DNA from: Kribbella italica
GTDB lineage: Bacteria; Actinomycetota; Actinomycetes; Propionibacteriales; Kribbellaceae
DNA: 64,000 nucleotides
Assembly (NCBI RefSeq): GCF_014205135.1
Contig: NZ_JACHMY010000001.1
Span: forward strand, 496,001 to 560,000
Direction: 5' to 3'
In this document: piece by piece, positions 25,920 through 35,086 of the stretch
How positions within the stretch are numbered: the stretch's first letter is position 1
Layout of the letters: every line of letters starts with the position of its first letter
The notes under the pieces: model-generated
What the model saw: the letters and a program-made list of their open reading frames with translations, nothing else
Database searches by the model: none
What the model was told of the DNA's origin: nothing
Translations under genes and position numbers: made by a program

Positions 25920-27317
25920 GTGACTAGTGCACCTGCTGACCTTCCCGGGAAGGCCGGCGAGCTTCGCGCCGCCGGTTACCTTCCCCGCACCATCAAAGCC
26001 GAGATCCGCGACAACCTGCTGACCAAGCTGCGCGCCGGCGACGACCCGTGGCCCGGCATCGTCGGGTTCTCCCGAACCGTGATTCCCCAGCTCGAGCGGG
26101 CGCTGCTCGCCGGGCACGACGTCGTCCTGCTCGGTGAGCGCGGACAGGGCAAGACCCGCCTGCTACGCACGCTGATCGGGCTGCTCGACGAGTGGACGCC
26201 CGTGATCGAGGGGGCGGAGCTGCCCGAGCACCCGCTCGACCCGATCACGCCCGCGTCGAAGCGCCGGGCCGCCGAGCTCGGCGACGACCTGCCGGTGACC
26301 TGGCTGCACCGCGACCTGCGGTACGCCGAGAAGCTGGCGACGCCCGACACCTCCGTCGGTGACCTGATCGGCGACGTCGACCCGGTCAAGGTCGCCGAGG
26401 GCCGCAGCCTCGGTGACCCCGAGACGATCCACTTCGGCCTGGTCCCGCGGGCGCACCGCGGGATCGTCGCGATCAACGAGCTGCCCGACCTGGCCGAGCG
26501 GATCCAGGTCGCGCTGCTGAACGTGATGGAGGAGCGCGACATCCAGGTCCGCGGCTACACGCTCCGCCTGCCGCTGGACGTGTTGCTGGTGGCAACGGCC
26601 AACCCCGAGGACTACACCAACCGCGGCCGGATCATCACGCCGCTGAAGGACCGGTTCGGCGCCGAGGTCCGGACCCACTACCCGCTCGACGTCGACGCCG
26701 AGGTGGACGTCGTACGGCAGGAGGCGCACCTGACCGCAGAGGTCGGGGAGCCGCTGCTGGAGGTGCTGGCGCGGTTCGTCCGGCACCTGCGTGAGTCGAC
26801 GGCGATCGACCAGCGGTCGGGTGTGTCGGCCCGGTTCGCTGTTGCCGCCGCCGAGACCGTTGCGGCCGCAGCGCTGCGGCGAAGCGCCATCACGGGCGAG
26901 GAGCCGGCCGTGGCCCGGCCGGTCGACCTCGACGCGGTGCCCGCCGTACTGCGGGGCAAGCTGGAGTTCGAGCCCGGCGAAGAGGGCCGGGAGACCGAGC
27001 TGCTCGAGTACCTGCTGCGTCGGTCGGTCGCCGACACGGCGCGGGAGCGGTTCGCCGGGCTGGACCTGACACCGCTGGCGAATGCCGTTGCCGAGGGCCA
27101 CTTGGTGACGACCGGCGAGCGAATTCCTGGTCGCGACGTACTGTCCGCCCTTCCCGAGCTGCCGGTGCTGCACGACGTGGCCGCGCGCGCCGGTGTCGAG
27201 GCGGACGATTCGCCGGGCCGGATCGCGGCCGCGGTGGAGCTCGCGCTGGAGGCGCTCTACCTGTCGAAACGACTCGCCAAGGACGCCGACGACGACACGA
27301 CCGTCTACGGAGCCTGA
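25920..27317 (+). CDS. MoxR/ChlI-type AAA+ ATPase
   Basis: A 465-aa AAA+ ATPase of the magnesium-chelatase/MoxR class. It has Walker A (LLGERGQGKTRLL), a Walker B-like GIVAINELPDL with Asn where Asp is usual, sensor 1 (LLVATANPEDY) and an Arg finger region (TPLKDRFGAEV). Such ATPases work with a VWA protein to remodel or insert metal into targets; the VWA partner follows after 30 bases. GTG 25920 has TAACGT 7 bases upstream (leaderless type). An in-frame ATG at 25842 would overlap the MerR gene by 35 bases. Confidence 0.9.
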   Translation: MTSAPADLPGKAGELRAAGYLPRTIKAEIRDNLLTKLRAGDDPWPGIVGFSRTVIPQLERALLAGHDVVLLGERGQGKTRLLRTLIGLLDEWTPVIEGAELPEHPLDPITPASKRRAAELGDDLPVTWLHRDLRYAEKLATPDTSVGDLIGDVDPVKVAEGRSLGDPETIHFGLVPRAHRGIVAINELPDLAERIQVALLNVMEERDIQVRGYTLRLPLDVLLVATANPEDYTNRGRIITPLKDRFGAEVRTHYPLDVDAEVDVVRQEAHLTAEVGEPLLEVLARFVRHLRESTAIDQRSGVSARFAVAAAETVAAAALRRSAITGEEPAVARPVDLDAVPAVLRGKLEFEPGEEGRETELLEYLLRRSVADTARERFAGLDLTPLANAVAEGHLVTTGERIPGRDVLSALPELPVLHDVAARAGVEADDSPGRIAAAVELALEALYLSKRLAKDADDDTTVYGA

Positions 27318-27347
27318 GATGTCGGTACGCCCGGAAGGAGGGCTGAG

Positions 27348-29309
27348 ATGACCGCTGCGATTCCCGAAGGCTGGTCGTACGGGCCCTGGCACGAAGGGCC
27401 CGATCCACTGGCGCCGCCGGTGGATCTGCGGGACGCGCTGGACGAGCTCGGCCAGGACGTGATGGCCGGGTCGTCGCCGCGGTCCGCGCTGGAGGAGCTG
27501 CTCCGCCGCGGCACCCGGAACACGCAAGGGCTGGACGACCTCACCCGCCGGCTCTGGGAGCGGCGACGCGAGATCCAGTCCCGGCACAATCTCGAAGGCA
27601 CCCTGCGCGACGTCCAGCGGCTGCTCGACGAAGCGCTGGAGGCTGAGCGGCACGACCTGTTCCCGAACCCGTCGGACGACGCCCGGTTCCGCGAGGCGCA
27701 GCTCGACGCGCTGCCGTCCGGTACGGCGGCCGCCGTACGGGAGCTGGCGGAGTACGACTGGCAGTCGCCTCAGGCGCGGCAGAAGTACGACGAGATCCGC
27801 GAGCTGCTCGGCAAGGAGCTGCTCGGGTCGCGGTTCGAGGGCATGAAGGAGGCCCTGCAGAACACGACGCCCGAGGACGTCGCGCGGGTCAACGAGATGC
27901 TGGCCGATCTCAACGCCTTGCTGGCCGCGCACGCGCAGGACCGGCCGGACGTGGACCAGCTGTTCGAGCAGTTCATGGCCAAGCACGGCGAGTTCTTCCC
28001 GGAGAACCCACGCACCGTCGACGAGCTCATCGACGCGTTGGCCCGGCGAGCGGCCGCGGCGCAACGGATGATGAACTCGATGACCCCGGAGCAGAGGGCC
28101 GAGCTGGCCCAGCTGTCGCAGCAGGCGTTCGGCAGTCCGGAGCTGTCGCAGCAGTTGCAGCAGCTGGATTCGCAGTTGCAGGCGCTGCGGCCGGGCGAGG
28201 ACTGGTACTCGGGTGAGCGGATGAGCGGCGACGACCCGCTCGGCTTGGCCGAGGGAGCGCGGGCGATGAACGACCTGGCCGAGCTGGACGCGCTGGCTGA
28301 GCAGCTGTCGCAGTCCTACCCGGGTGCGCGGTTGGAGGACATCGATCTGGATGCCCTGACCCGGCAGCTCGGGGACGAGGCGACGGTCGACGCCCGGCGG
28401 TTGAGCGAACTCGAGCGCGAGCTGCGCAACCAGGGGCTGCTGGAGCGTGCTCCGGACGGCTCGTTGCGGCTGTCGCCGAAGGCGTTGCGGCAGCTCGGTC
28501 AGACCGCGTTGTCCGACGTACTGCGGGCTGCTCGTGGTCAGTCCGGCGAGCGGGAGTCGGCGTCGGCGGGTGCGGCGGGGGAGTTGAGTGGATCGACTCG
28601 CCAGTGGCAGTTCGGCGACACCCAGGCGTGGGACGTGCCCAAGACCGTGCGCAACGCCGTACTGCGCACCGCGAGCGTCGGCGCGCGGGTCGGGCTCGAC
28701 GTGAGCGACGTGGAGATCGCCGAGACGGAGCACCGGGCGCGCGCCGCGGTGGCGTTGCTGGTGGACACCTCCTGGTCGATGGTCCAGGAGAACCGCTGGC
28801 TCCCGATGAAGCGGACGGCGCTCGCGCTGCACCAACTCATCTCGACCCGCTACCGCAACGACGCGCTCCAGCTGATCACCTTCGGCCGGTACGCCGGGGT
28901 GGTGGAGCTGCCGCAGCTGATCGGACTCGAAGGCACCTGGGAGCAGGGCACCAACGCGCACCACGCGCTGCTGCTCGCGGGCCGGCACCTGCGGCGGCAC
29001 CCGGACGCGAACCCGGTCGTCCTGATGGTGACGGACGGGGAGCCGACGGCGCACCTGGAGCCGGACGGTACGGCGGAGTTCTCGTACCCGCCGGAGCCGG
29101 CGACGTTGCGCAAGACGATCTTCGAGGTGGACCGGCTGGCCAAGCTCGGCGCTTCGCTGACCGTTTTCCGGCTCGGCGACGACCCGCGGCTGGAGAAGTT
29201 CGTCGATCTGCTCGCGCGCCGTACCGGTGGCCGGGTGCTCGCGCCGGACGCCGACGGCCTCGGAGCGGCGGTGGTCGGTGATTACTTGAGAACACGCCGA
29301 AAGTTCTGA
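27348..29309 (+). CDS. VWA domain protein, partner of AAA+ ATPase
   Basis: A 653-aa protein. A long helical, Gln/Leu/Glu-rich N-terminal part (~residues 1-440) precedes a von Willebrand A domain. The MIDAS metal site is intact: DTSWSM near residue 473, the QGTNAH threonine and TDGEP. No signal peptide or membrane span. With the AAA+ gene 30 bases upstream it forms a MoxR-VWA pair, likely chaperone-like. Target unknown. The spacer contains GGAAGGAGGG as ribosome site. Confidence 0.9.
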   Translation: MTAAIPEGWSYGPWHEGPDPLAPPVDLRDALDELGQDVMAGSSPRSALEELLRRGTRNTQGLDDLTRRLWERRREIQSRHNLEGTLRDVQRLLDEALEAERHDLFPNPSDDARFREAQLDALPSGTAAAVRELAEYDWQSPQARQKYDEIRELLGKELLGSRFEGMKEALQNTTPEDVARVNEMLADLNALLAAHAQDRPDVDQLFEQFMAKHGEFFPENPRTVDELIDALARRAAAAQRMMNSMTPEQRAELAQLSQQAFGSPELSQQLQQLDSQLQALRPGEDWYSGERMSGDDPLGLAEGARAMNDLAELDALAEQLSQSYPGARLEDIDLDALTRQLGDEATVDARRLSELERELRNQGLLERAPDGSLRLSPKALRQLGQTALSDVLRAARGQSGERESASAGAAGELSGSTRQWQFGDTQAWDVPKTVRNAVLRTASVGARVGLDVSDVEIAETEHRARAAVALLVDTSWSMVQENRWLPMKRTALALHQLISTRYRNDALQLITFGRYAGVVELPQLIGLEGTWEQGTNAHHALLLAGRHLRRHPDANPVVLMVTDGEPTAHLEPDGTAEFSYPPEPATLRKTIFEVDRLAKLGASLTVFRLGDDPRLEKFVDLLARRTGGRVLAPDADGLGAAVVGDYLRTRRKF

Positions 29310-29381
29310 CAATCCCAAGGTGGTAAGGGTTTTCCGCCTGCGTCGTGTGGGCAGGGTCACGGTCTGACTGTGAGACCAGTG

Positions 29382-29411
29382 TTCAAGTGGACTGGTTTTT
29401 GGGCTTACTCT
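29382..29411 (+). promoter_or_regulatory. possible ppdK promoter
   Basis: TTCAAG (29382-29387) and TACTCT (29406-29411) with an 18-base spacer lie about 90 bases before the ppdK start. The match is moderate and there is no other support. Confidence 0.35.
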
Positions 29412-29500
29412 GAAGGAACGCCCCCGTCACCGGAGCCGGACGGGCCAGCGGCCACCATGCCGCGACCCCACCGCATCGCTCGACCACCTTGGGAGTGACT

Positions 29501-32263
29501 GTGCCGAAACTCGTCTACGACTTCGCTGAAGGCAACAAGGACCTGAAGGAACTGCTCGGGGGCAAGGGGGCGAACCTGGCCGAGATGACCAATCTCGGCC
29601 TGCCGGTGCCGCCCGGTTTCACCATCTCCGCCGAGGCCTGCAAGGTCTACCTGGCCACCGGTTCGGTGCCCGCGGAGCTGGCCGACGAGATCGACCACCA
29701 CGTCGACGCGCTGCAGCAGAAGATGGGCAAGAAGCTCGGCCAGGCCGACGACCCGCTGCTGGTCTCGGTCCGGTCGGGCGCCGCCGTGTCGATGCCCGGC
29801 ATGATGGAGACCGTTCTCAACGTCGGCCTCAACGACGACTCGGTGAACGGCCTGGCGCACCAGTCGGGCAACGCCCGGTTCGCGTGGGACGCCTACCGGC
29901 GGCTGATCCAGATGTTCGGCAAGACCGTGCTGGGCATGGAAGGCGACGTCTTCGAGGACGCGATCGAGGCGGCCAAACAGGCCAAGGGCACCAGGAACGA
30001 TCTCGACCTGGACGCCGACGATCTCGAGGCCCTGGTCGGCACCTTCAAGGCCGCCGTCCGTGAGCACACCGGCCGCGACTTCCCGCAGGACCCGCGCGAG
30101 CAGCTGGACCTGGCGACCGAGGCGGTGTTCGGCTCCTGGAACTCCGAGCGCGCCATCCTCTACCGCCGCCAGGAGCGGATCGCGGCCGACCTCGGGACCG
30201 CGGTGAGCGTCTGCTCGATGGTCTTCGGCAACCTCGGCATGGACTCCGGCACCGGCGTCGCGTTCACCCGCGACCCGTCCAGCGGCCAGCCCGGCGTGTA
30301 CGGCGACTACCTGCAGAACGCGCAGGGCGAGGACGTCGTGGCCGGCATCCGCAACACGGTCCCGCTGGCCGACCTCGAGCAGATCGACAGGACGTCGTAC
30401 GACGCGCTGATGGAGATCATGGCCACGCTCGAAGGCCACTACAAGGATCTGTGCGACATCGAGTTCACCGTCGAGCGCGGCAAGCTGTGGATGCTGCAGA
30501 CGCGGGTCGGCAAGCGGACCGCGGCGGCCGCGTTCCGGATCGCCACCAGCCTGGTCGACGAGGGCATGATCGACACCGACGAGGCCCTGCGGCGGGTGAA
30601 GGGCGCGCAGCTCGCGCAGCTGATGTTCCCGCGGTTCGACTCCGACGCCTCCAAGGAGCTGATCACCAAGGCGATCGGCGCGTCGCCGGGTGCCGCCTCC
30701 GGCAAGGTCGTGTTCACCTCGGCCGCCGCCGTCGAGGCCGCCGACCGCGGCGAGAAGGTCATCCTGGTCCGGCGCGAGACGAACCCCGACGACCTGCACG
30801 GGATGATCGCGGCCCAAGGGATCCTGACGAGTCGGGGTGGCAAGACGTCGCACGCGGCCGTGGTCGCGCGCGGGATGGGCAAGACCTGCGTTTGCGGTGC
30901 CGACGACCTCGACGTGAACGTCGCGGCCGAGAAAGTCACCGTGAACGGGACGACGTTCGGTCCCGGCGAGGTGATCTCGATCGACGGTACGACGGGCGAG
31001 GTGTTCCTCGGTGAGGTGCCGGTCGTTCCGTCGCCGGTCGTGCAGTACTTCGAGGGGTCGCTCGCGCCGGACGCCGGCGACGAGCTGGTAGCGGCCGTGC
31101 ACCGGCTGATGACGCACGCCGACGAGATCCGGCGGCTCGGCGTACGGACGAACGCGGACACGGCCGACGACGCGGCGCGGGCCCGGCGGTTCGGTGCCCA
31201 GGGCATCGGTCTGTGCCGGACCGAGCACATGTTCCTCGGCGAACGGCGGGAGTCGGTCGAGCGGCTGATCCTGTCCGAGAACGCCGCCGAGCGGGAGGCC
31301 GCGCTGGCCGAGCTGGAGCCCTTGCAGCGGGGGGATTTCCTGGAGCTGCTGGAGGCGATGGACGGGCTGCCGGTGACGATCCGGCTGATCGATCCGCCGC
31401 TGCACGAGTTCCTGCCGTCGATGGAGGACCTCGCGGTGAAGGTCGCGCTGGCCAAGGAGCGCGGCGAGGAGCCGGGGCACGAGGTCAAGCTGCTGGCCGC
31501 GGTCCAGCGGCTGCACGAGCAGAACCCGATGCTCGGGCTGCGGGGTGTGCGGCTCGGGCTGATGATTCCGGGGCTGTTCGCGATGCAGGTGCGGGCGATC
31601 GCCTCGGCGGCAGCCGAGCTGCGGAAGGCCGGCAAGGACCCGCGACCGGAGATCATGATCCCGCTGGTGGGTGCGATCCAGGAACTGCAGCTGGCCCGCG
31701 ACGAGGTGGAACGGGTGCTGGCTGAGGTCGCGGCCAACGCGACACCTGCGGGCGCGACGGTTACTACAGAGGGTGGCGCGGGGGCCGACGAGGGCGGTGT
31801 GGGTGCCGGCGGCGGCGATGCGATTGCCGATCGAGGCGGTGTCGAGTGGAGCACGCCGATCGGCACGATGATCGAGCTGCCTCGGGCTGCCGTCATCGCG
31901 GACCAGATCGCCGAGGCCGCGGACTTTTTCTCGTTCGGGACCAACGACCTGACCCAGACCACCTGGGGCTTCAGTCGCGACGACGTCGAGGGCTCGTTCT
32001 TCTCGCGCTACCTGGAGAAGGGCATCTTCGCCGTCTCCCCGTTCGAGTCGATCGACCGCGAGGGCGTCGGCAGCCTGGTCCGGACCGGCGTCGAGCGCGG
32101 CCGGGCCACCCGCCCGGACCTCAAGCTCGGCATCTGTGGCGAGCACGGTGGCGACCCCGACAGCATCCACTTCTTCCACGAGGTCGGCCTGGACTACGTG
32201 TCCTGCTCCCCGTTCCGCATCCCGGTGGCCCGCCTGGAAGCCGGCCGCGCCACCTTGGACTGA
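29501..32263 (+). CDS. ppdK: pyruvate, phosphate dikinase
   Basis: Interconverts pyruvate + ATP + Pi and PEP + AMP + PPi in central carbon metabolism. The 920-aa protein has the N-terminal nucleotide-binding domain (LLGGKGANLAEMTNLG, SVRSGAAVSMPGMMETVLN). The phosphohistidine domain (LTSRGGKTSHAAVVARGMGK) has its His near residue 450. The PEP/pyruvate barrel has the catalytic Cys in GICGEHGGD. A Gly-rich insert at ~746-780 is atypical. GTG 29501 has GGGAG 6 bases upstream; TTG 29489 and GTG 29495 are alternatives. Confidence 0.95.
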   Translation: MPKLVYDFAEGNKDLKELLGGKGANLAEMTNLGLPVPPGFTISAEACKVYLATGSVPAELADEIDHHVDALQQKMGKKLGQADDPLLVSVRSGAAVSMPGMMETVLNVGLNDDSVNGLAHQSGNARFAWDAYRRLIQMFGKTVLGMEGDVFEDAIEAAKQAKGTRNDLDLDADDLEALVGTFKAAVREHTGRDFPQDPREQLDLATEAVFGSWNSERAILYRRQERIAADLGTAVSVCSMVFGNLGMDSGTGVAFTRDPSSGQPGVYGDYLQNAQGEDVVAGIRNTVPLADLEQIDRTSYDALMEIMATLEGHYKDLCDIEFTVERGKLWMLQTRVGKRTAAAAFRIATSLVDEGMIDTDEALRRVKGAQLAQLMFPRFDSDASKELITKAIGASPGAASGKVVFTSAAAVEAADRGEKVILVRRETNPDDLHGMIAAQGILTSRGGKTSHAAVVARGMGKTCVCGADDLDVNVAAEKVTVNGTTFGPGEVISIDGTTGEVFLGEVPVVPSPVVQYFEGSLAPDAGDELVAAVHRLMTHADEIRRLGVRTNADTADDAARARRFGAQGIGLCRTEHMFLGERRESVERLILSENAAEREAALAELEPLQRGDFLELLEAMDGLPVTIRLIDPPLHEFLPSMEDLAVKVALAKERGEEPGHEVKLLAAVQRLHEQNPMLGLRGVRLGLMIPGLFAMQVRAIASAAAELRKAGKDPRPEIMIPLVGAIQELQLARDEVERVLAEVAANATPAGATVTTEGGAGADEGGVGAGGGDAIADRGGVEWSTPIGTMIELPRAAVIADQIAEAADFFSFGTNDLTQTTWGFSRDDVEGSFFSRYLEKGIFAVSPFESIDREGVGSLVRTGVERGRATRPDLKLGICGEHGGDPDSIHFFHEVGLDYVSCSPFRIPVARLEAGRATLD

Positions 32264-32272
32264 GCGCCGGCC

Positions 32273-32301
32273 GGGCGTCGTACACAGTCCGTACGACGCC
32301 C
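32273..32301 (+). terminator. terminator-like hairpin after ppdK
   Basis: A perfect 11-bp stem, GGGCGTCGTAC and its complement, with a 7-base loop, 10 bases after the ppdK stop. No U-tract, as is common in actinobacteria. Confidence 0.6.
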
Positions 32302-32322
32302 GCCAAGCGCTAGCCTGCTCGC

Positions 32323-33108
32323 ATGGGGCGGTTGCGGGAGACCTTCGGGGAAGACGCCGAGCTGTACGACCGCGTGCGGCCGTCGTACCCGATCCGCGTG
32401 TACGACGACGTGGCGCGGATGCTCGGGCCGGTCGCGCGGCCGCGGGTGCTGGAGATCGGGTGCGGGACCGGGCAGGCGACCGCGCCGATGGTGCGGCGTG
32501 GGTGGTCGGTCAAGGCGGTCGAGCTGAGTCCGGCGCTCGGCGGGATCGCGCGCGACAAGCTGCCCGAGCTCGAGGTGATCGTCGCCGACTTCGACACCTG
32601 GCCGCTGCCGGCCGAGCGGTTCGACCTGGTGCTGTCGGCGACGGCGTTCCACTGGCTCGATCCGGCGACGCGGGTCGGCAAGGCGGCCGACGCGTTGCGC
32701 CCGGGCGGCGTACTGGCGGTGGTGTCGACGCATCACGTTGCCGGTGGCAGCTCGGAGTTCTGGACCGACGTCCAGGACTGCTACGAGCGGTTCACCGACG
32801 ACACCGACCGGCGTGGTCTGCCGGCGGGAGACTCGGTGGCGGGCGACGAGGAGGAGATCGCGGCGTCCGGACGGTTCGAGCCGGCGCAGGTGCGCCGGTA
32901 CGAGTGGGAGCTGACCTACTCGGCGGCCGAGTACCTCGATTTGCTGTCGTCGTACTCGGGGCACCGGGCCTTGACAGAGCAGGCGCGTGACGGTCTGTAC
33001 ACCTGTATCCGGGCCCTGATCGAGGCGTCCGGTGGTTCGGTCACTAAGCGTTACCTGACGCTGCTGACCGCAGCAAATCGTCTTCACCAACCTCTTGCGT
33101 TGGGCTGA
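32323..33108 (+). CDS. class I SAM-dependent methyltransferase
   Basis: A 261-aa methyltransferase. Motif I is VLEIGCGTGQATAPM. A VELSPALGGIARDKLPELEVIVADF segment covers motif II, and FDLVLSATAFHWLDP is motif III. Closest in style to small-molecule methyltransferases of the UbiE/Tam type. TAGCCT at 32311-32316 ends 6 bases before ATG with no Shine-Dalgarno sequence, so it is probably leaderless and independently transcribed. Substrate unknown. Confidence 0.88.
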   Translation: MGRLRETFGEDAELYDRVRPSYPIRVYDDVARMLGPVARPRVLEIGCGTGQATAPMVRRGWSVKAVELSPALGGIARDKLPELEVIVADFDTWPLPAERFDLVLSATAFHWLDPATRVGKAADALRPGGVLAVVSTHHVAGGSSEFWTDVQDCYERFTDDTDRRGLPAGDSVAGDEEEIAASGRFEPAQVRRYEWELTYSAAEYLDLLSSYSGHRALTEQARDGLYTCIRALIEASGGSVTKRYLTLLTAANRLHQPLALG

Positions 33109-33260
33109 TCCGGCAGTCCAAGATAGCCGGGCGGGAAGGGCATCACACGTCGACTTTCGGGTCTGACTCGAACCAGCCGCTGTGGCGGCTCGTGACTCCC
33201 TTCCCGCACCAAATTCCCTTGTGTCGTTGGGTTTTCGCGCACTCTTGTAGAGTTGCGGGC

Positions 33261-33536
33261 ATGGCCCTCTTCGCTGTGCAGCTGACGTTCGACCCGTCCG
33301 ACTCCGAGGCACGGATGCAGGTCCGTCCGGCCCACCGGGACTACCTGGCTTCCCTCAAGGAAGCCGGCAAGCTCGTCGAGGCCGGACCGTTCGCCGACGA
33401 GTCCGGCGCGCTGCTGATCTACGACGTCGCCGACGAGGCCGAGCTGCGCGACATCCTGGCGAAGGACCCGTACACCCCGGCCGGGGTGTACGAGCTGGCC
33501 ACCCTCAAGGAGTGGAACCAGGTCTTCACCGCTTAG
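33261..33536 (+). CDS. YciI-like protein
   Basis: A 91-aa ferredoxin-fold protein of the YciI family. It has the conserved RPAHRDYLASLKEAGKLVEAGPF region with the His-Asp pair, and DPYTPAGVYE. Some relatives bind or dehalogenate small aromatics, but most are uncharacterised. TAGAGT at 33248-33253 ends 7 bases before ATG 33261 (leaderless type). The upstream in-frame extension to 33192 has no start signal. Confidence 0.85.
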   Translation: MALFAVQLTFDPSDSEARMQVRPAHRDYLASLKEAGKLVEAGPFADESGALLIYDVADEAELRDILAKDPYTPAGVYELATLKEWNQVFTA

Positions 33537-33547
33537 GGTGTGTCTCC

Positions 33548-34768
33548 CTAGGCCTCGGCGGCCTCGAGATCGAGGTAGTCGACGTACGCCCAGAACCAGC
33601 TGAGCGGGCCGAGCACGAGCTCCGGCTCGCCGCCGTCGTCCTCGATGAACAGCAGCGTGCCGGTGCCGCCCTTGATGTCCTCGAGCACGGCACCGCACAC
33701 CTCGAGCGCGGCCTCGAACGGGACCAGCTCGGGCCCGCTCTCCCAGCGCGGCTTCGGCAGTGGCAGCACCGGCGCGTCGTCGGTGCCGTTCATGTCGACC
33801 GAGACCTGCTGCAGCATCTCGTACAGGTCGTAGGAGATCAGCCCGGCCAGCGGGTGCCCGTCGACGCCGATCAGGTACGGGTCGTCGGCACCGCCGCGGA
33901 AGCTGTCGCGGACCTCGGGCAGCGCCGCGGCCAGGTCGTCGATCTCCAGGTACGGCGCTTCGGTCAGCTCTTCGCCCTCGTCGCTCATCAGCCCGCTGCG
34001 CATCTGGTCGAACTGGTGCAGCAGTTCGGACAGCTCCCCGTGGGCGCCGCCGTTCGGGGCCTTCTGCGCGCGCTCCTCGAGCCCGCGCAGGTGCTCGATC
34101 AGGTCGTCCTCGAAGTGCAGGTCGTACTTCGGCAGGCCCGGCTCACGGCCGGCGTTGATCTGCGCGACCAGCTGCGTGGAGATCGGGCCCAGCCGCTCGG
34201 CCAGCACCTCCAGCGGCGTGGTCGGCTTCTCCTCGTCGTCGTGCGCGCAGGAGTCGTCCTCCTCGGTGCCGCCGCCTTCCATCGCGAGCAGCACCGAGAA
34301 CGCCGGGAAGGCGATCAGCGCGGCGGTCGCGAGCATGCCGTCGCCGATCAGCATCAGCGGGTTGCCGCCGGCCTCGGTCCGGCGCAGGTGGTCGGGCAGC
34401 AGAACGGCCGCCTGCTCGACGTTCACCTGGCTGGCCAGCGAGCTCAGGCCGTGGTCGGTGTCGACGCCGAGCAGCTCGACCAGGGTCTCCGAGCTCATGT
34501 CGAAGTTCGAGCGCAGGTAGTACCGCAGCCAGCCGGCGTCGACCGGGTTGCCGAGCAGCTCGGCGATCCGGGCGCGGAAGTCGGCCAGGTCCGCGATCGC
34601 CAGCACGACCAGCACCGGCTGGTCGCCGTCACCGATCACCAGCGGGCGGGTGTCGCCGTTGTGGAAGCCCTCGATCACCTGCGCGAGGCTGTCGGCGGCT
34701 GCTTCGAGAGGCCAGGACTCGGCCTCGAACTCGGTCACACCGGCGGCGGTGCTGACGTCGTCGGGCAT
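33548..34768 (-). CDS. acidic protein of unknown function
   Basis: A 406-aa, strongly acidic, soluble protein (many Asp/Glu; a patch EEDDSCAHDDEE in the middle). The first ~55 residues (LVIGDGDQPVLVVLAIADLADFRARIAELL) faintly recall the Phd/YefM antitoxin fold, but the rest does not fit and no toxin gene adjoins it. One hydrophobic stretch (LMLIGDGMLATAALIAFPAFSVLLAM) could be buried or membrane-associated. I do not recognise the family. GAGGACC precedes ATG 34768. It is convergent with the YciI gene and has the MITE-like hairpin upstream. Confidence 0.7.
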   Translation of the reverse strand: MPDDVSTAAGVTEFEAESWPLEAAADSLAQVIEGFHNGDTRPLVIGDGDQPVLVVLAIADLADFRARIAELLGNPVDAGWLRYYLRSNFDMSSETLVELLGVDTDHGLSSLASQVNVEQAAVLLPDHLRRTEAGGNPLMLIGDGMLATAALIAFPAFSVLLAMEGGGTEEDDSCAHDDEEKPTTPLEVLAERLGPISTQLVAQINAGREPGLPKYDLHFEDDLIEHLRGLEERAQKAPNGGAHGELSELLHQFDQMRSGLMSDEGEELTEAPYLEIDDLAAALPEVRDSFRGGADDPYLIGVDGHPLAGLISYDLYEMLQQVSVDMNGTDDAPVLPLPKPRWESGPELVPFEAALEVCGAVLEDIKGGTGTLLFIEDDGGEPELVLGPLSWFWAYVDYLDLEAAEA

Positions 34769-34811
34769 CTGCTGGTCCTCTCCGATGGCGGCGGCGGGGT
34801 GGCGCTAACTT

Positions 34812-34976
34812 TAGTGTCCTCCGAAGGGAGCTCGTGCACATCTCCGGCGCCCAGGCACGCACCTCGCGGCGTTGGAGAAGCGGCCACGATGCTTCGCATC
34901 GAGTCCACTTCTCCGCCTTGCGATGCACGCACCTGGACACCGGAGCTGAAGCACGATCTCCCTTCGGAGGACACTA
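34812..34976. mobile_element. 165-bp MITE-like inverted-repeat element
   Basis: Perfect 19-bp terminal inverted repeats: TAGTGTCCTCCGAAGGGAG at 34812-34830 and its complement at 34958-34976. Between them the arms continue to pair imperfectly up to a tight central hairpin (CGATGC-TTC-GCATCG). It has no coding capacity. Ends beginning and finishing with TA would fit a TA-target element of the IS630/Tc1 type, but that is inference. It sits in the 318-bp space between the unknown acidic gene and HTH-murA. Confidence 0.75.
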
Positions 34977-35057
34977 GGGGGCGGCGGTGTTGCCGGGGGT
35001 GGCTGGTCGGTGCGGCGTGACATTGACTACGCTGTAGGCGGCGGGTCGGTGCAGTGG

Positions 35058-35079
35058 TATCTCACATGTGAGATAAGGT
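35058..35079 (+). promoter_or_regulatory. 18-bp perfect palindrome and -10 of the HTH-MurA gene
   Basis: TATCTCACATGTGAGATA (35058-35075) is a perfect palindrome. TAAGGT (35074-35079) overlaps its end and stands 7 bases before ATG 35087, as in leaderless promoters elsewhere here. No good -35 is visible. Since the gene product carries an XRE-type HTH, autoregulation through this site is likely. Confidence 0.7.
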
Positions 35080-35086
35080 CCGGCGC

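Noticed and set aside
26163..29360. 1065-aa minus-strand open frame
   Set aside because: Arg/Leu/His-rich antisense shadow of the AAA+ and VWA genes.
29405..32179. 924-aa minus-strand open frame
   Set aside because: Antisense of ppdK, which has full family motifs on the other strand.
33548..34768. toxin-antitoxin antitoxin call for the acidic protein
   Set aside because: The N-terminal resemblance to Phd/YefM is weak, the protein is far too long and no toxin gene adjoins it.
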